A DNA stretch of 64,000 nt from Myxococcales bacterium (GTDB taxonomy: Bacteria; Myxococcota_A; Polyangia; Polyangiales; GCA-016699535). This document shows positions 9,175-17,055 of the stretch, one piece after another. Position 1 is the stretch's first letter. Each line of letters begins with the position of its first letter. The DNA is taken from NCBI GenBank assembly GCA_016699535.1, contig CP064980.1, positions 930,001 to 994,000 of the forward strand. Direction: 5' to 3'. The translations under genes and the position numbers were made by a program. The notes under the pieces are model-generated. The model ran no database searches. It was given only the letters and a program-made list of their open reading frames with translations, and had not been told where the DNA came from.

Positions 9175-10443
9175 ATGCGTTCACCTGCTATTGGAAACAA
9201 GATCGTAGATTTTTTTACGCTAGCCCATAAAATCTCGTTCTATCCTTTGATAGTTGCAATAGTTCTCTGGATGGCTACTACGCTGTTTAGCCATTCAGAA
9301 CCTTTTCGGTTTTCGGATTCTAAAGCGTATTGGTTTGAAGCAAATGCACTTGTTCACGACGGAGAGTTTCGCGAACCTTTCGATACTGGAACGGTTCCCA
9401 CAACATGGCGTCCACCACTGACTGGTTTCGTTACATCGTTGGTTTTACGTACATGCGATGATCCAAATGTTGTTGTTCGTTTGCAACAGTTGATGTTTTT
9501 TATCACAGCAATTTGCTTGTTTGCTTGCATGCGTAAGCTGAATGTGCGGGCAGGCATCGCGATGTTGTTTGCATTGTTCTATCTTTGGTTGCCTTCTATC
9601 AACGATGTAGCTCGATCTATCATGTCCGAGACGTGGTTCATGCTATTCGTTGTGTTTTCAATTTTTTGCGCACTTTGTCTAAAGGACAGTCGGTCACGCT
9701 CATCGCTTATGCTATTTGCACTAATGTGTGGTGTAAGCGCAGGACTAGCATTGCTAACACGTACAGTTTTTGTGGCATTAATCCCCACAATTTTAATCCT
9801 TGTATTTCAACTAATTCAAACGAAGAAGAAATCAATTGCTATTTGGCTCTTTTTTTTCGCTTTTCTCGCGACACTAGCGCCGTGGACATTGAGAAATTAC
9901 CAAGTTCATCATCAATTTGTTTTTATCAACACCGCCGATGGCTACAATGTATATCTTGGTAATGTTCACGATACAGCAACAATGCCTGCCAAACACCCTG
10001 ATCGCCAACGAATAGAAATTCTTCGTAAACGTTACGGAGAAATTAAAACTCAAAAAATACTGAAAAGTCGCGCTTGGCGGTATATCTTATCACACAAGGC
10101 GCAGTCGCTTAAACGCTGGGGTGTAAACTCAATTAAGTTATGGCTTTCAACTACATCGCGTCCACGACCATTGCTATTTCGCTTGATCGTAGTATTCAGC
10201 AAATTTACTTTACTTGCACTAGCGCTAATAGGGTTTTTCGTATTTAGAAAGCAAGCTGAAGCTTGGGCTTTCATATGCACTCCTGTATTTTTGACAATTG
10301 TGCATGCTATGACTTTTGCAACGTGGCGGTTTTGGATACCGGCGGCACCCGCATGTGTTTTTTTGGCTGCGATGATTGTTAATAAGTGGTTGGACAGCTG
10401 CATTGAGTTCAGTATGGCCTTGGGGCGGGGCGCTAGAGGGTGA
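9175..10443 (+). CDS. GT-C-type membrane protein (PMT/ArnT-like glycosyltransferase)
   Basis: The 422-aa protein has about ten to eleven transmembrane helices. After the first helix is the loop FRFSDSKAYWFEANALVHDGEF, and a WRPPLTGF motif follows. This arrangement (Asp-containing first periplasmic loop, then PPL) is typical of GT-C glycosyltransferases that use polyprenyl-phosphate sugars, such as PMT-like and ArnT-like enzymes. A later loop has APWTLRNYQVH, also frequent in the family. It starts 26 bases after the FG-GAP gene and may be co-transcribed with it. It appears more A/T-rich than its neighbours. The donor, acceptor and pathway are unknown. Confidence 0.65.
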   Translation: MRSPAIGNKIVDFFTLAHKISFYPLIVAIVLWMATTLFSHSEPFRFSDSKAYWFEANALVHDGEFREPFDTGTVPTTWRPPLTGFVTSLVLRTCDDPNVVVRLQQLMFFITAICLFACMRKLNVRAGIAMLFALFYLWLPSINDVARSIMSETWFMLFVVFSIFCALCLKDSRSRSSLMLFALMCGVSAGLALLTRTVFVALIPTILILVFQLIQTKKKSIAIWLFFFAFLATLAPWTLRNYQVHHQFVFINTADGYNVYLGNVHDTATMPAKHPDRQRIEILRKRYGEIKTQKILKSRAWRYILSHKAQSLKRWGVNSIKLWLSTTSRPRPLLFRLIVVFSKFTLLALALIGFFVFRKQAEAWAFICTPVFLTIVHAMTFATWRFWIPAAPACVFLAAMIVNKWLDSCIEFSMALGRGARG

Positions 10444-10542
10444 ATTATGGAGGAGTGGCCTTTATGGATAGCGGCGTGAATAGGAAATGTGGTGTGCTTA
10501 TGTACATGCTTGAAGCGTTGCAGGAATGATAGAGGAGATCGA

Positions 10543-11115
10543 ATGCAAATGAATCGTGGATTTCTGGCGGGTGCTGGTTTTGTTTTGATGATTGGGAGCG
10601 CCGGTTGTGATTGGGTTTCGCAGAAAATTGGGGAGAAGGTAGCGGAAAAAGCTATTGAAAGTGCTTCCGGCGGCAAGGTCGATGTTGATGCAAAAAACGG
10701 TAAGCTTGTTTACAAAGACAAAGACGAAACCCTAGAGCTTGATGGGAAGAAGGGTAGCTATTCCCTCAAAAACAAAAAGGATGATTCGGAGCTGCAAGTG
10801 GGCAAAACGGCAAAGTTGCCGGATGGTTTTCCGAGTCTAATCAAGCTTTATCCGGGCTCTAAAATACTTGCAAGCTACGGCGGGACAAACAAGGGCAAGA
10901 GCACTTATTCTCTAACGCTTAGCACAGACGCTGGCATGGATAAGGTGACTGATTTTTATAAGTCTCTTGCTGACTTTGAAGTAAAGCAAGAAATGAACAG
11001 CCCCGTTCATCGTATGCTCGGGCTGAAACACAGCAAAGAAAAACTCGAACTCAATGCCATGATCATGTCGAAAGGTCAGCAAAGTACCATTCAGCTCAGC
11101 GTCACAGATGGGTAG
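10543..11115 (+). CDS. Lipoprotein of unknown function
   Basis: The 190-aa lipoprotein has the signal peptide MQMNRGFLAGAGFVLMIGSAGC. ATG 10543 has AGAGGAG about eight bases upstream, so the in-frame ATG 18 codons earlier is rejected. The mature part first has a helical segment (KIGEKVAEKAIESASGGK), then a Lys/Asp-rich beta-prone region, then a compact domain (about residues 90-190, LPDGFPSLIKLYPGSKILASYGG...) with a following DKVTDFYKSLADFEV helix. The last domain resembles a small ligand-binding or DUF4367-like fold but is not assigned. Confidence 0.65.
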   Translation: MQMNRGFLAGAGFVLMIGSAGCDWVSQKIGEKVAEKAIESASGGKVDVDAKNGKLVYKDKDETLELDGKKGSYSLKNKKDDSELQVGKTAKLPDGFPSLIKLYPGSKILASYGGTNKGKSTYSLTLSTDAGMDKVTDFYKSLADFEVKQEMNSPVHRMLGLKHSKEKLELNAMIMSKGQQSTIQLSVTDG

Positions 11116-11152
11116 TTGAGGAGATTGTTGGCTTCGCGAACTCAACCGAACA

Positions 11153-11746
11153 CTAGTTGATAAAAGCGGCAACGCCGACGCGAAACATCGCCACTGCGAT
11201 AGCAGCTAAAAACAGTGACATCACCTTGCCAAAAGCACGAGCGATAGAAGGGCGAATGAAGCGCGTGACAAACTCCGCAAAGTGCAGCAAGGCCCAGATC
11301 AGCGCCATGTTGATCGCCATCGATACGATGACCAGGGCTTTGCCATGGCTATCGGACAACACAATGCAAGTGGCCAAGGTGGCTGGGCCAACGATGATGG
11401 GGGTGCCAAGGGGTACGACGCCAGCATCGGGATCAAGATCACTCTGCTTGCGTTGCTCCCGTGTAAAAATGAGATCATAGACAGCGATCAGCAGTAGAAT
11501 CACTCCACCGGCCACGCGAAGATCATCTACCGTGATATGCAAGAAGCGAAACATCGCTTGGCCCAGAAAAATAATCGCTACCGCTATTAAAAGCCCGGTT
11601 ATAATTGCATGGCGAGCCAACAAGGATTTGTCTTTGGAGTTCATAGCTTCGGTCATGGCCAAAAAAATTGGCAACACCGTCAGCGGACTCATGGCCACAA
11701 ACAAAGGGAGAAAAACTTCACTAAAGCGAACTATAAATTCATTCAC
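11153..11746 (-). CDS. MarC family (UPF0056) membrane protein
   Basis: The 197-aa protein has six predicted helices and the family motifs FVAMSPLTVLPIFLAMT in the first helix, DLRVAGGVILLLIA in the third, and VPLGTPIIVGPATLA in the central re-entrant-like segment. This is diagnostic of MarC/UPF0056, an inner-membrane family once linked to multiple antibiotic resistance but of uncertain function. The start is GTG; AAGGGG lies directly before it with tight spacing. It converges with the preceding lipoprotein gene across a 37-base gap. Confidence 0.93.
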   Translation of the reverse strand: MNEFIVRFSEVFLPLFVAMSPLTVLPIFLAMTEAMNSKDKSLLARHAIITGLLIAVAIIFLGQAMFRFLHITVDDLRVAGGVILLLIAVYDLIFTREQRKQSDLDPDAGVVPLGTPIIVGPATLATCIVLSDSHGKALVIVSMAINMALIWALLHFAEFVTRFIRPSIARAFGKVMSLFLAAIAVAMFRVGVAAFIN

Positions 11747-11847
11747 GCCCCTTCTTTATCACATAAGGACTGAGCGCAGAAGAGAATAATAAAGGTTCAA
11801 AGCAAAGTTTTTCTCCCTGCGGTTGAAAGGAGACTACAGGCCAAGAT

Positions 11848-12639
11848 TTAGACTGGTGGACCTAGTATCGCTCCGCCGCTGGCTTCGATGCGCTGAGCCG
11901 TAATCCAACGGCTATCCTCCGATACCAAAAAAGCAATGGCATCGGCGATGTCGTCTGCTTCGCCAATGCGTCTTAGAGCAGCCGCATTTGCAATGGCATT
12001 TCTGAACTGTGGGTTCTCCAAGCGCTCTTTGTTCATGTCGGTGTTGATGGCGCCGGGAGCAATGCAGTTAACCGTAATACCCCGTGGCCCAAGATACTGA
12101 GCCAAGTAGCGAGTGAGTACTTCTATGGCTCCTTTTGTGGCGGCGTAAGCAATGTAAGGTGGGATACTGTAGCGTGCGAGTCCGCTTGAAAGCGTTACGA
12201 TTCGACCGCCTTCTTTCATCATCGGCAACGCTTTTTGAACGAGAAAGAAAACGCCTTTGATGTTGAGATTAAAAAGACGATCAAAATCTTCTTCGCTTGT
12301 CTCTTCGATCACTGCCTCGTGAATAATACCCGCGCTAGCAACTAAAATATCAATACGTTCAGCTAAGTCGGCTGCCTTGAGTTCTTTTTTGAGCTGATCA
12401 TAAAAAGACTGAATGCCAGCGACTGAAGAAAGATCACCTTGTACCAATAAAGCTTTTGACCCGGTGGCTTCAACCTGCTGTTTGACTTGCTCGGCCGCTT
12501 CGCGGTTATTCTTGTAGTTAATCACGATATTCGCGCCGTCGCTCGCAAGTCGTAAAGCAGTGGCCCGGCCCAATCCCCGGCTCGATCCGGTGATTACAGC
12601 TAGCTTGCCGCTTAAACGCTTGATACTTTTTGTATTCAT
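11848..12639 (-). CDS. Classical SDR-family NAD(P)-dependent oxidoreductase
   Basis: The 263-aa protein has the Rossmann cofactor motif TGSSRGLG (residues 17-24). The NNAG-equivalent motif is altered to ASAG (101-104), and the catalytic Ser (about 151-152), Tyr165 and Lys169 (YAATK) are present. The sequence is close to FabG-like and 3-oxoacyl-ACP reductase-type short-chain dehydrogenases. The C-terminal GGAILGPPV replaces the usual DGG ending, so the substrate is not fatty acyl by default. GGAG upstream supports the ATG. It stands alone, with a 100-base gap to the upstream phosphatase gene on the same strand. Confidence 0.9.
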   Translation of the reverse strand: MNTKSIKRLSGKLAVITGSSRGLGRATALRLASDGANIVINYKNNREAAEQVKQQVEATGSKALLVQGDLSSVAGIQSFYDQLKKELKAADLAERIDILVASAGIIHEAVIEETSEEDFDRLFNLNIKGVFFLVQKALPMMKEGGRIVTLSSGLARYSIPPYIAYAATKGAIEVLTRYLAQYLGPRGITVNCIAPGAINTDMNKERLENPQFRNAIANAAALRRIGEADDIADAIAFLVSEDSRWITAQRIEASGGAILGPPV

Positions 12640-12769
12640 TTATGAATCTCCATTGGTATATTGTTCATAGATGGCTGCGTATGTTGCTGCAAATATACTG
12701 TGTACTTCGATGAGTGACTACTAGTGCTCCGATCAAAGCACTAGGTATTCATCGTTGCGAACGCGAACA

Positions 12770-14446
12770 CTAGCTTAGGTGATTGATCTCAGGTGGGCTT
12801 TTGAAAAATGCGTTGCGCTCTGGTGTATTGAACGATTCATAGTCAATTTTCCAGGGCCTTATTGAAAGCTCTCCTTGGCGATAAGTAACGGTCATGGCCA
12901 TTGGGGTGACTGAACGGTAGCCTGAGTTTTCTGGCAAATCGCGATTATTGCATCCGCCTGCGGAAAAAAGAGTAAACAGGGCGATTGATTCATCCTCAAA
13001 TGCACGAAAACCTTCTTCGATTTTCTCGTGCCCACGTACCAAACTATGACAACCCACACGCTTTAAAAAGAAGGCAGCTTGGGAACGTCCAAAGGCAAAA
13101 CGTGCGCTTTGTTTTTGAAGTTCAGCGGGAATCACCTCGGCTACGCTTGGATCGCTCCACATCATCTCAAAACGAATGTCAGGATCGTTAAGGCTCGAAA
13201 GATCCTTGTATTTTTCTTTCAGGGTAGCGTCACGTGCGATACCGCCGTGGACGAAGAGCATGCCTTCAAAGAAAAGCATGTTCGGTAAGTTTTCAAAAAG
13301 TTCGATGTATTGCCGAAAGACTTCGGTTGGCAAATGAGGTTTGAGGCTGTTGATGGTTTCAGATGGTTTTACGCCGCCATAAACTTGTCCCTGATACTCG
13401 AGAAAATATTCATGGTTGCCGCGCAGCACGTAGACATGTTCGGGTGCGTGCAGATACATTTCTAGCACAGCACGCAAAACGCCATTAAGACTGAACATGC
13501 CGCGATCAATATAGTCGCCGAGAAACACAAGCTTTGGTTCAAGATGCTGTTCGGGGTCTTTTCTAAATGCTTCGAGCTTTTCAAAGAATTGGGATTGGTT
13601 TACGGCTGCTTTCAAACAACTGTAACAGCCATGTAAATCACCAAGCACGAGCAGCTCGTAGTCGTGTTTTTGGGGTGCTACGAGATAAACATGTTGGTCG
13701 AGGAACTCTGTATCTTCGAACTCGCTCACCTTTTGCTTTCCAGATAGTTTACCGTGGCCCAACTGTTTTTGCTGCTTCAATTGATCGATAGCTTTTCGTA
13801 CCAACGCTAAATCAGAGGCAACCTGTTGGCTCATCTTCTCCGGATCCCGAGAGTAATGGTATTCGAATTGATCAAAAAAGGGATGGCTTGGTGCCGTCAG
13901 ATTCATTTCTACAGCGTTGCTTACATTGACCGGGTGAATTCGATCCTCTTCGATCAGTTTTACGTCAAGCTCTGCTTCAAGCAGTTCACTCAGTTCCGCT
14001 CGAAATTTAATCTCTGCTGGATGCGCATTCCCATCTGCCATCATAAGCTCGTTAATGCATTCCATTAACGCTTCTTGACCTTCTTTATCGAAGCTCTCGA
14101 AGAACTCAAAGCAACGGACTTTTAGCTTTGCGTGCACGAACTTGTCTTGTTCCTCACCCTCTGCCACAGCTTCGGTAAAAAGATCTTTAACGTGGCGGTC
14201 TACTTCCGCAAACACTTCGCCGAAGTGTTTGGTGTACTTCGCAGTCAGTTCGATCTGTAGGTCTTTTGAAGCGTCTGCTGCACCCGTAAGCACGCGATGG
14301 GTGACAAGTTGACGGATATATCGACGAATAAACTCGCGCTCACTGTTATCGAAATCGCCATCGATATACCCAAAGGTTGTGAGATAAAAAATGATGGCGT
14401 GCATTTGCCGTTCGGCAAGCTGTGGATCAGCACTAAAGGTAATCAT
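12770..14446 (-). CDS. TerB-like domain fused to PPP-family Ser/Thr phosphatase
   Basis: The 558-aa protein has two parts. The N-terminal part (residues 1-165) holds two acidic TerB-like helices (GYIDGDFDNSEREFIRRYI and ELMMADGNAHPAEIKF). The C-terminal PPP metallophosphatase (about residues 262-530) has all the metal-binding signatures: GDLHG (269-273), GDYIDRG (310-316), RGNHE (342-346), then FVHGGI and SLVRGHE. The order matches protein phosphatase 1/2A/2B-like and bacterial PPP enzymes that dephosphorylate Ser/Thr. It is cytoplasmic, with no signal peptide. TerB domains are thought to bind metal and appear in stress-response proteins, so a signalling role is plausible. A Hanks-type kinase is encoded elsewhere in the window, but no direct link is visible. 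Confidence 0.88.
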   Translation of the reverse strand: MITFSADPQLAERQMHAIIFYLTTFGYIDGDFDNSEREFIRRYIRQLVTHRVLTGAADASKDLQIELTAKYTKHFGEVFAEVDRHVKDLFTEAVAEGEEQDKFVHAKLKVRCFEFFESFDKEGQEALMECINELMMADGNAHPAEIKFRAELSELLEAELDVKLIEEDRIHPVNVSNAVEMNLTAPSHPFFDQFEYHYSRDPEKMSQQVASDLALVRKAIDQLKQQKQLGHGKLSGKQKVSEFEDTEFLDQHVYLVAPQKHDYELLVLGDLHGCYSCLKAAVNQSQFFEKLEAFRKDPEQHLEPKLVFLGDYIDRGMFSLNGVLRAVLEMYLHAPEHVYVLRGNHEYFLEYQGQVYGGVKPSETINSLKPHLPTEVFRQYIELFENLPNMLFFEGMLFVHGGIARDATLKEKYKDLSSLNDPDIRFEMMWSDPSVAEVIPAELQKQSARFAFGRSQAAFFLKRVGCHSLVRGHEKIEEGFRAFEDESIALFTLFSAGGCNNRDLPENSGYRSVTPMAMTVTYRQGELSIRPWKIDYESFNTPERNAFFKSPPEINHLS

Positions 14447-14820
14447 AGTGCACTATAGTATCGCGCTTCGAATGCCATGTGGAATTTGTGAAGTAGGACC
14501 CGTTAAGGCGTAGAATTGCCTTCGATAAGTTCGACTGGACCTGGCTGCATCCATATTTTTCCTTGCCAAACAGCCATGTTCGTGACATAAGCCTCCAAGC
14601 GAGATCAACGGCAACTGTTATGAAAATGATAGATCGTTGACGTCCTTCCCCGTTTTGGGGTCCGCTTTTTCATCAATTGCATATGTCTCAGGGCGGGATG
14701 TGTGATGCACCGCAAGAAGGCTCGAGCCTCAATCTGGCTGAGCTATGAGACCCAATTCAATTTAACGCGACTGCGCACAGCCACAGGTTGTGTATGCGCA
14801 CTTTGCAGAAAGATTTTTAT
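14447..14820. promoter_or_regulatory. Divergent intergenic region with structured rhlE leader candidate
   Basis: This 374-base gap separates the phosphatase and helicase genes and has no gene. From 14685 to 14751 a closing stem GTCTCA/TGAGAC encloses a GCG/CGC-GTG/CAC hairpin and a perfect 12-base palindrome AGGCTCGAGCCT (14718-14729). The upstream CCCC-GTTTT-GGGG hairpin (14648-14660) followed by a T-run could be an attenuator-like element. It is inferred to be an untranslated leader or promoter region of the helicase; no consensus promoter was identified. Confidence 0.35.
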
Positions 14821-16038
14821 ATGAACCCTTCCGTTACCCTTAGCGAAAACAACAAACCACAAAGTCACGATGCCTTTGCAGCCTTAGGCCTTTGCGAAAC
14901 ATTGCAACGTAATTTGGATCGCGCTGGATACAGTGTTCCTACACCGATCCAGAAAAAAGCGATTCCTCACGTCCTGCAAGGAAAAGATCTGCTGGGCTGT
15001 GCTCAAACAGGGACGGGCAAAACCGCGGCCTTCGCCTTGCCTATTTTGCAAAAGATCATGCAAGAGTCTCGCCCAGCCGGACCCGTAGCGATTCAAACAC
15101 TGGTGCTTGCTCCGACACGCGAGCTTGCAGCACAGATTGGAGCCAGTTTTTCCACTTATGCAGGACGCGGTGGGCCGATTTCCTACGTCGTCTTCGGCGG
15201 TGTGAGTAAACATGGTCAATTGCAGGCCTTGCGTCGTGGTGTTGAGGTGCTGGTAGCGACACCAGGTCGACTTTTAGACTTAATGAACGATGGCGTCGTG
15301 AAGCTTGATCGTGTGCATACTTTTGTTCTCGATGAAGCTGATCGCATGCTTGATATGGGTTTCATTCATGATGTGCGGCGCATTACACGTGCGCTGCCTT
15401 CATCACGACAGACCTTACTCTTTTCCGCGACTATGCCAGCTGCGATTCAGGAACTAGCAGACCGCATTTTGCGTAACCCAGTGCAAGTGGCTGTGGATCC
15501 AGTTTCGTCCACACGCGCGCCAATCGAGCAGTCGGTACACTTTGTTGAAAAATCGAAGAAGACCTCATTGCTGATCAAGTTGCTCGGCGATAAAGAGATC
15601 GATCGTGCGCTGGTCTTTACACGTACGAAGCACGGAGCCAATCGTGTTGTGCGCAATCTTTTGCATGCAAAAGTAGGCGCTGCAGCCATTCACGGAAACA
15701 AGTCTCAATCAGCTCGAGTGCGGGCGCTTGAAGACTTTAAAGCAGGCCGGGTTCGCGTGGTTGTCGCTACTGATATTGCTGCTCGCGGCATTGACATCAA
15801 AGACCTGTCCCACGTCATCAATTTTGATCTGCCCAACGAACCGGAAAGTTATGTGCATCGCGTCGGACGCACAGGCCGAGCGGGAGCGAGCGGAATTGCG
15901 ATATCGTTTTGTTCTGACGAGGAACGTCCCTATTTGCGCGCCATTGAGAGGCTTACAAAACGCGACATCGCGCAACGCGAAACTCCGTCCGGCCTTATGG
16001 CAGCAAAACGTAATCGCTCACCTTCCGCTTTTCGATAA
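14821..16038 (+). CDS. rhlE: DEAD-box ATP-dependent RNA helicase (RhlE-like)
   Basis: The 405-aa helicase has the whole superfamily-2 motif set: the Q motif (F..LGL...L.R.GY..PTPIQ), Walker A AQTGTGKT (61-68), PTRELA, TPGR, DEAD (171-174), SAT (202-204), ARGIDI and HRVGRTGRAG. It unwinds short RNA duplexes in ribosome assembly or RNA decay. The C-terminus is very short after the helicase core, as in minimal RhlE proteins. ATG 14821 is chosen because the Q-motif spacing is then normal. The ribosome site is weak (AGAAAG), and an ATG at 14794 or TTG at 14788 are alternatives. The leader is long and foldable, which would fit cold-shock or autogenous control. Confidence 0.93.
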   Translation: MNPSVTLSENNKPQSHDAFAALGLCETLQRNLDRAGYSVPTPIQKKAIPHVLQGKDLLGCAQTGTGKTAAFALPILQKIMQESRPAGPVAIQTLVLAPTRELAAQIGASFSTYAGRGGPISYVVFGGVSKHGQLQALRRGVEVLVATPGRLLDLMNDGVVKLDRVHTFVLDEADRMLDMGFIHDVRRITRALPSSRQTLLFSATMPAAIQELADRILRNPVQVAVDPVSSTRAPIEQSVHFVEKSKKTSLLIKLLGDKEIDRALVFTRTKHGANRVVRNLLHAKVGAAAIHGNKSQSARVRALEDFKAGRVRVVVATDIAARGIDIKDLSHVINFDLPNEPESYVHRVGRTGRAGASGIAISFCSDEERPYLRAIERLTKRDIAQRETPSGLMAAKRNRSPSAFR

Positions 16039-16039
16039 T

Positions 16040-16072
16040 AAAAAGGCCTTTCCTAAGCAGTTTCGCCTTTTT
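16040..16072 (+). terminator. Hairpin terminator after rhlE
   Basis: The arms AAAAAGGC and GCCTTTTT form an 8-bp stem with a 17-base loop beginning three bases after the stop. The T-rich right arm is suitable for intrinsic termination. Confidence 0.55.
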
Positions 16073-16123
16073 ACTTAAAGCACTACAATTGCACCTCGTC
16101 CCACGAACGCAAAGGAGGTATCC

Positions 16124-16723
16124 ATGTCTCAAATTGCTTCGGATGCCAGGTCCTTACTAAAGGGTTTTGATCTAGCCAAGCTCAACGAACAACAGAATAT
16201 CGTATGCGCTATTCGATCTGATTTTACCATAGCCTACACGAATGAGCACTGGCGGAAGTTCGCAGAGGAAAATGGTGGGCAACCCACGATAAAGGATCAC
16301 TGGGGTGTGGGCACTACCATCACCGACGCTTATAGCGAAGCGGTTCGTGACTATTATGTGGCGCGTTACCTAAGTTGCCTTGAATCTGGAGAGCCCTGGA
16401 GTCACACGTATCAGTGTTCAAGCGCTAGCACCTATCGGGAATTCCACAAACTGGTTTATCCTTTAACTGGTCGGGCGGGATTACTGATTGTTCACTCGTT
16501 AAACTGCGAAGCTTCCATCGAGGAGCGTGTTTTCGAACATGATTTAGCGAGCTTGGCCGATGAACAAGGCGTCGTTATGCAATGTTCTCATTGTCGTCGC
16601 ATCCGAGTTCCTGGTGAAAATGATCTTTGGGTTTGGGTTCCTCGATGGGTTACGCAATCTCCAGTGAATGCGAGTCACGGTTTGTGCCAGCTTTGTCTCG
16701 ATTTTTATTATCCGGATAGTTAA
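16124..16723 (+). CDS. PAS-fold protein with C-terminal CxxC/SHGLC module
   Basis: The 199-aa soluble protein has a PAS-like sensor core (about residues 20-135: NIVCAIRSDFTIAYTNEHWRKFAEENGG... and the HTYQCSSASTYREFHKLVYPL sheet). Its C-terminal module is CSHCRRIRVPGENDLWVWVPRWV...SHGLCQLCLDFYYPD. That tail, with four Cys and a His, is often found after PAS domains in environmental sensor proteins and may bind metal. There is no kinase or HTH output, so it may act by protein contact. The start is secure: AAAGGAGG lies eight bases upstream of the ATG. No partner gene is adjacent. Confidence 0.78.
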   Translation: MSQIASDARSLLKGFDLAKLNEQQNIVCAIRSDFTIAYTNEHWRKFAEENGGQPTIKDHWGVGTTITDAYSEAVRDYYVARYLSCLESGEPWSHTYQCSSASTYREFHKLVYPLTGRAGLLIVHSLNCEASIEERVFEHDLASLADEQGVVMQCSHCRRIRVPGENDLWVWVPRWVTQSPVNASHGLCQLCLDFYYPDS

Positions 16724-17055
16724 CCAATCACGGCTATGGTTCGAGACAAAGCTCCAAAACCAATACAGGCTCGCGTGAGTCTGCCGAGTCATTGCTTGCT
16801 GCATTATTTTCTTTTTTGAGTAAACGAATTCCCTTTTATAGCCATTGCGTCTAGATCTGTGATGGCAGGTATCCATCGAGCAATTTCTCCGACCAGCAAT
16901 TTTTCAGGGGGAATTGACTTTTGTCGAGAATTTGGCAACCAGGCCGCCTTGGTTTGAATTTATTTTTTTTCTGTATTGCTGGCGTGAACTGAAGAAAACT
17001 GCGTAATCTCGTTGGGCTCATGTCAACTCGCAGTACGAAAAAGGGAAATGAAAAC
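16724..17055. other. Intergenic region with no recognised gene
   Basis: The gap is A/T-rich. A TTGACT box occurs about 140 bases upstream of the next gene, but no matching -10 box at the right distance is evident. No RNA gene, repeat or conserved reading frame was found. Confidence 0.4.

Noticed and set aside
14648..14670. Terminator CCCC-GTTTT-GGGG before rhlE
   Set aside because: The stem is only four pairs and the T-run is offset; kept only as part of the leader description.
14685..14752. tRNA-like 5' half on the minus strand (GGTCTCATAGCTCAG start)
   Set aside because: The acceptor pairs and a partial D-arm fit, but there is no 5-bp anticodon stem and no TTCRA T-loop, so it is not a tRNA.
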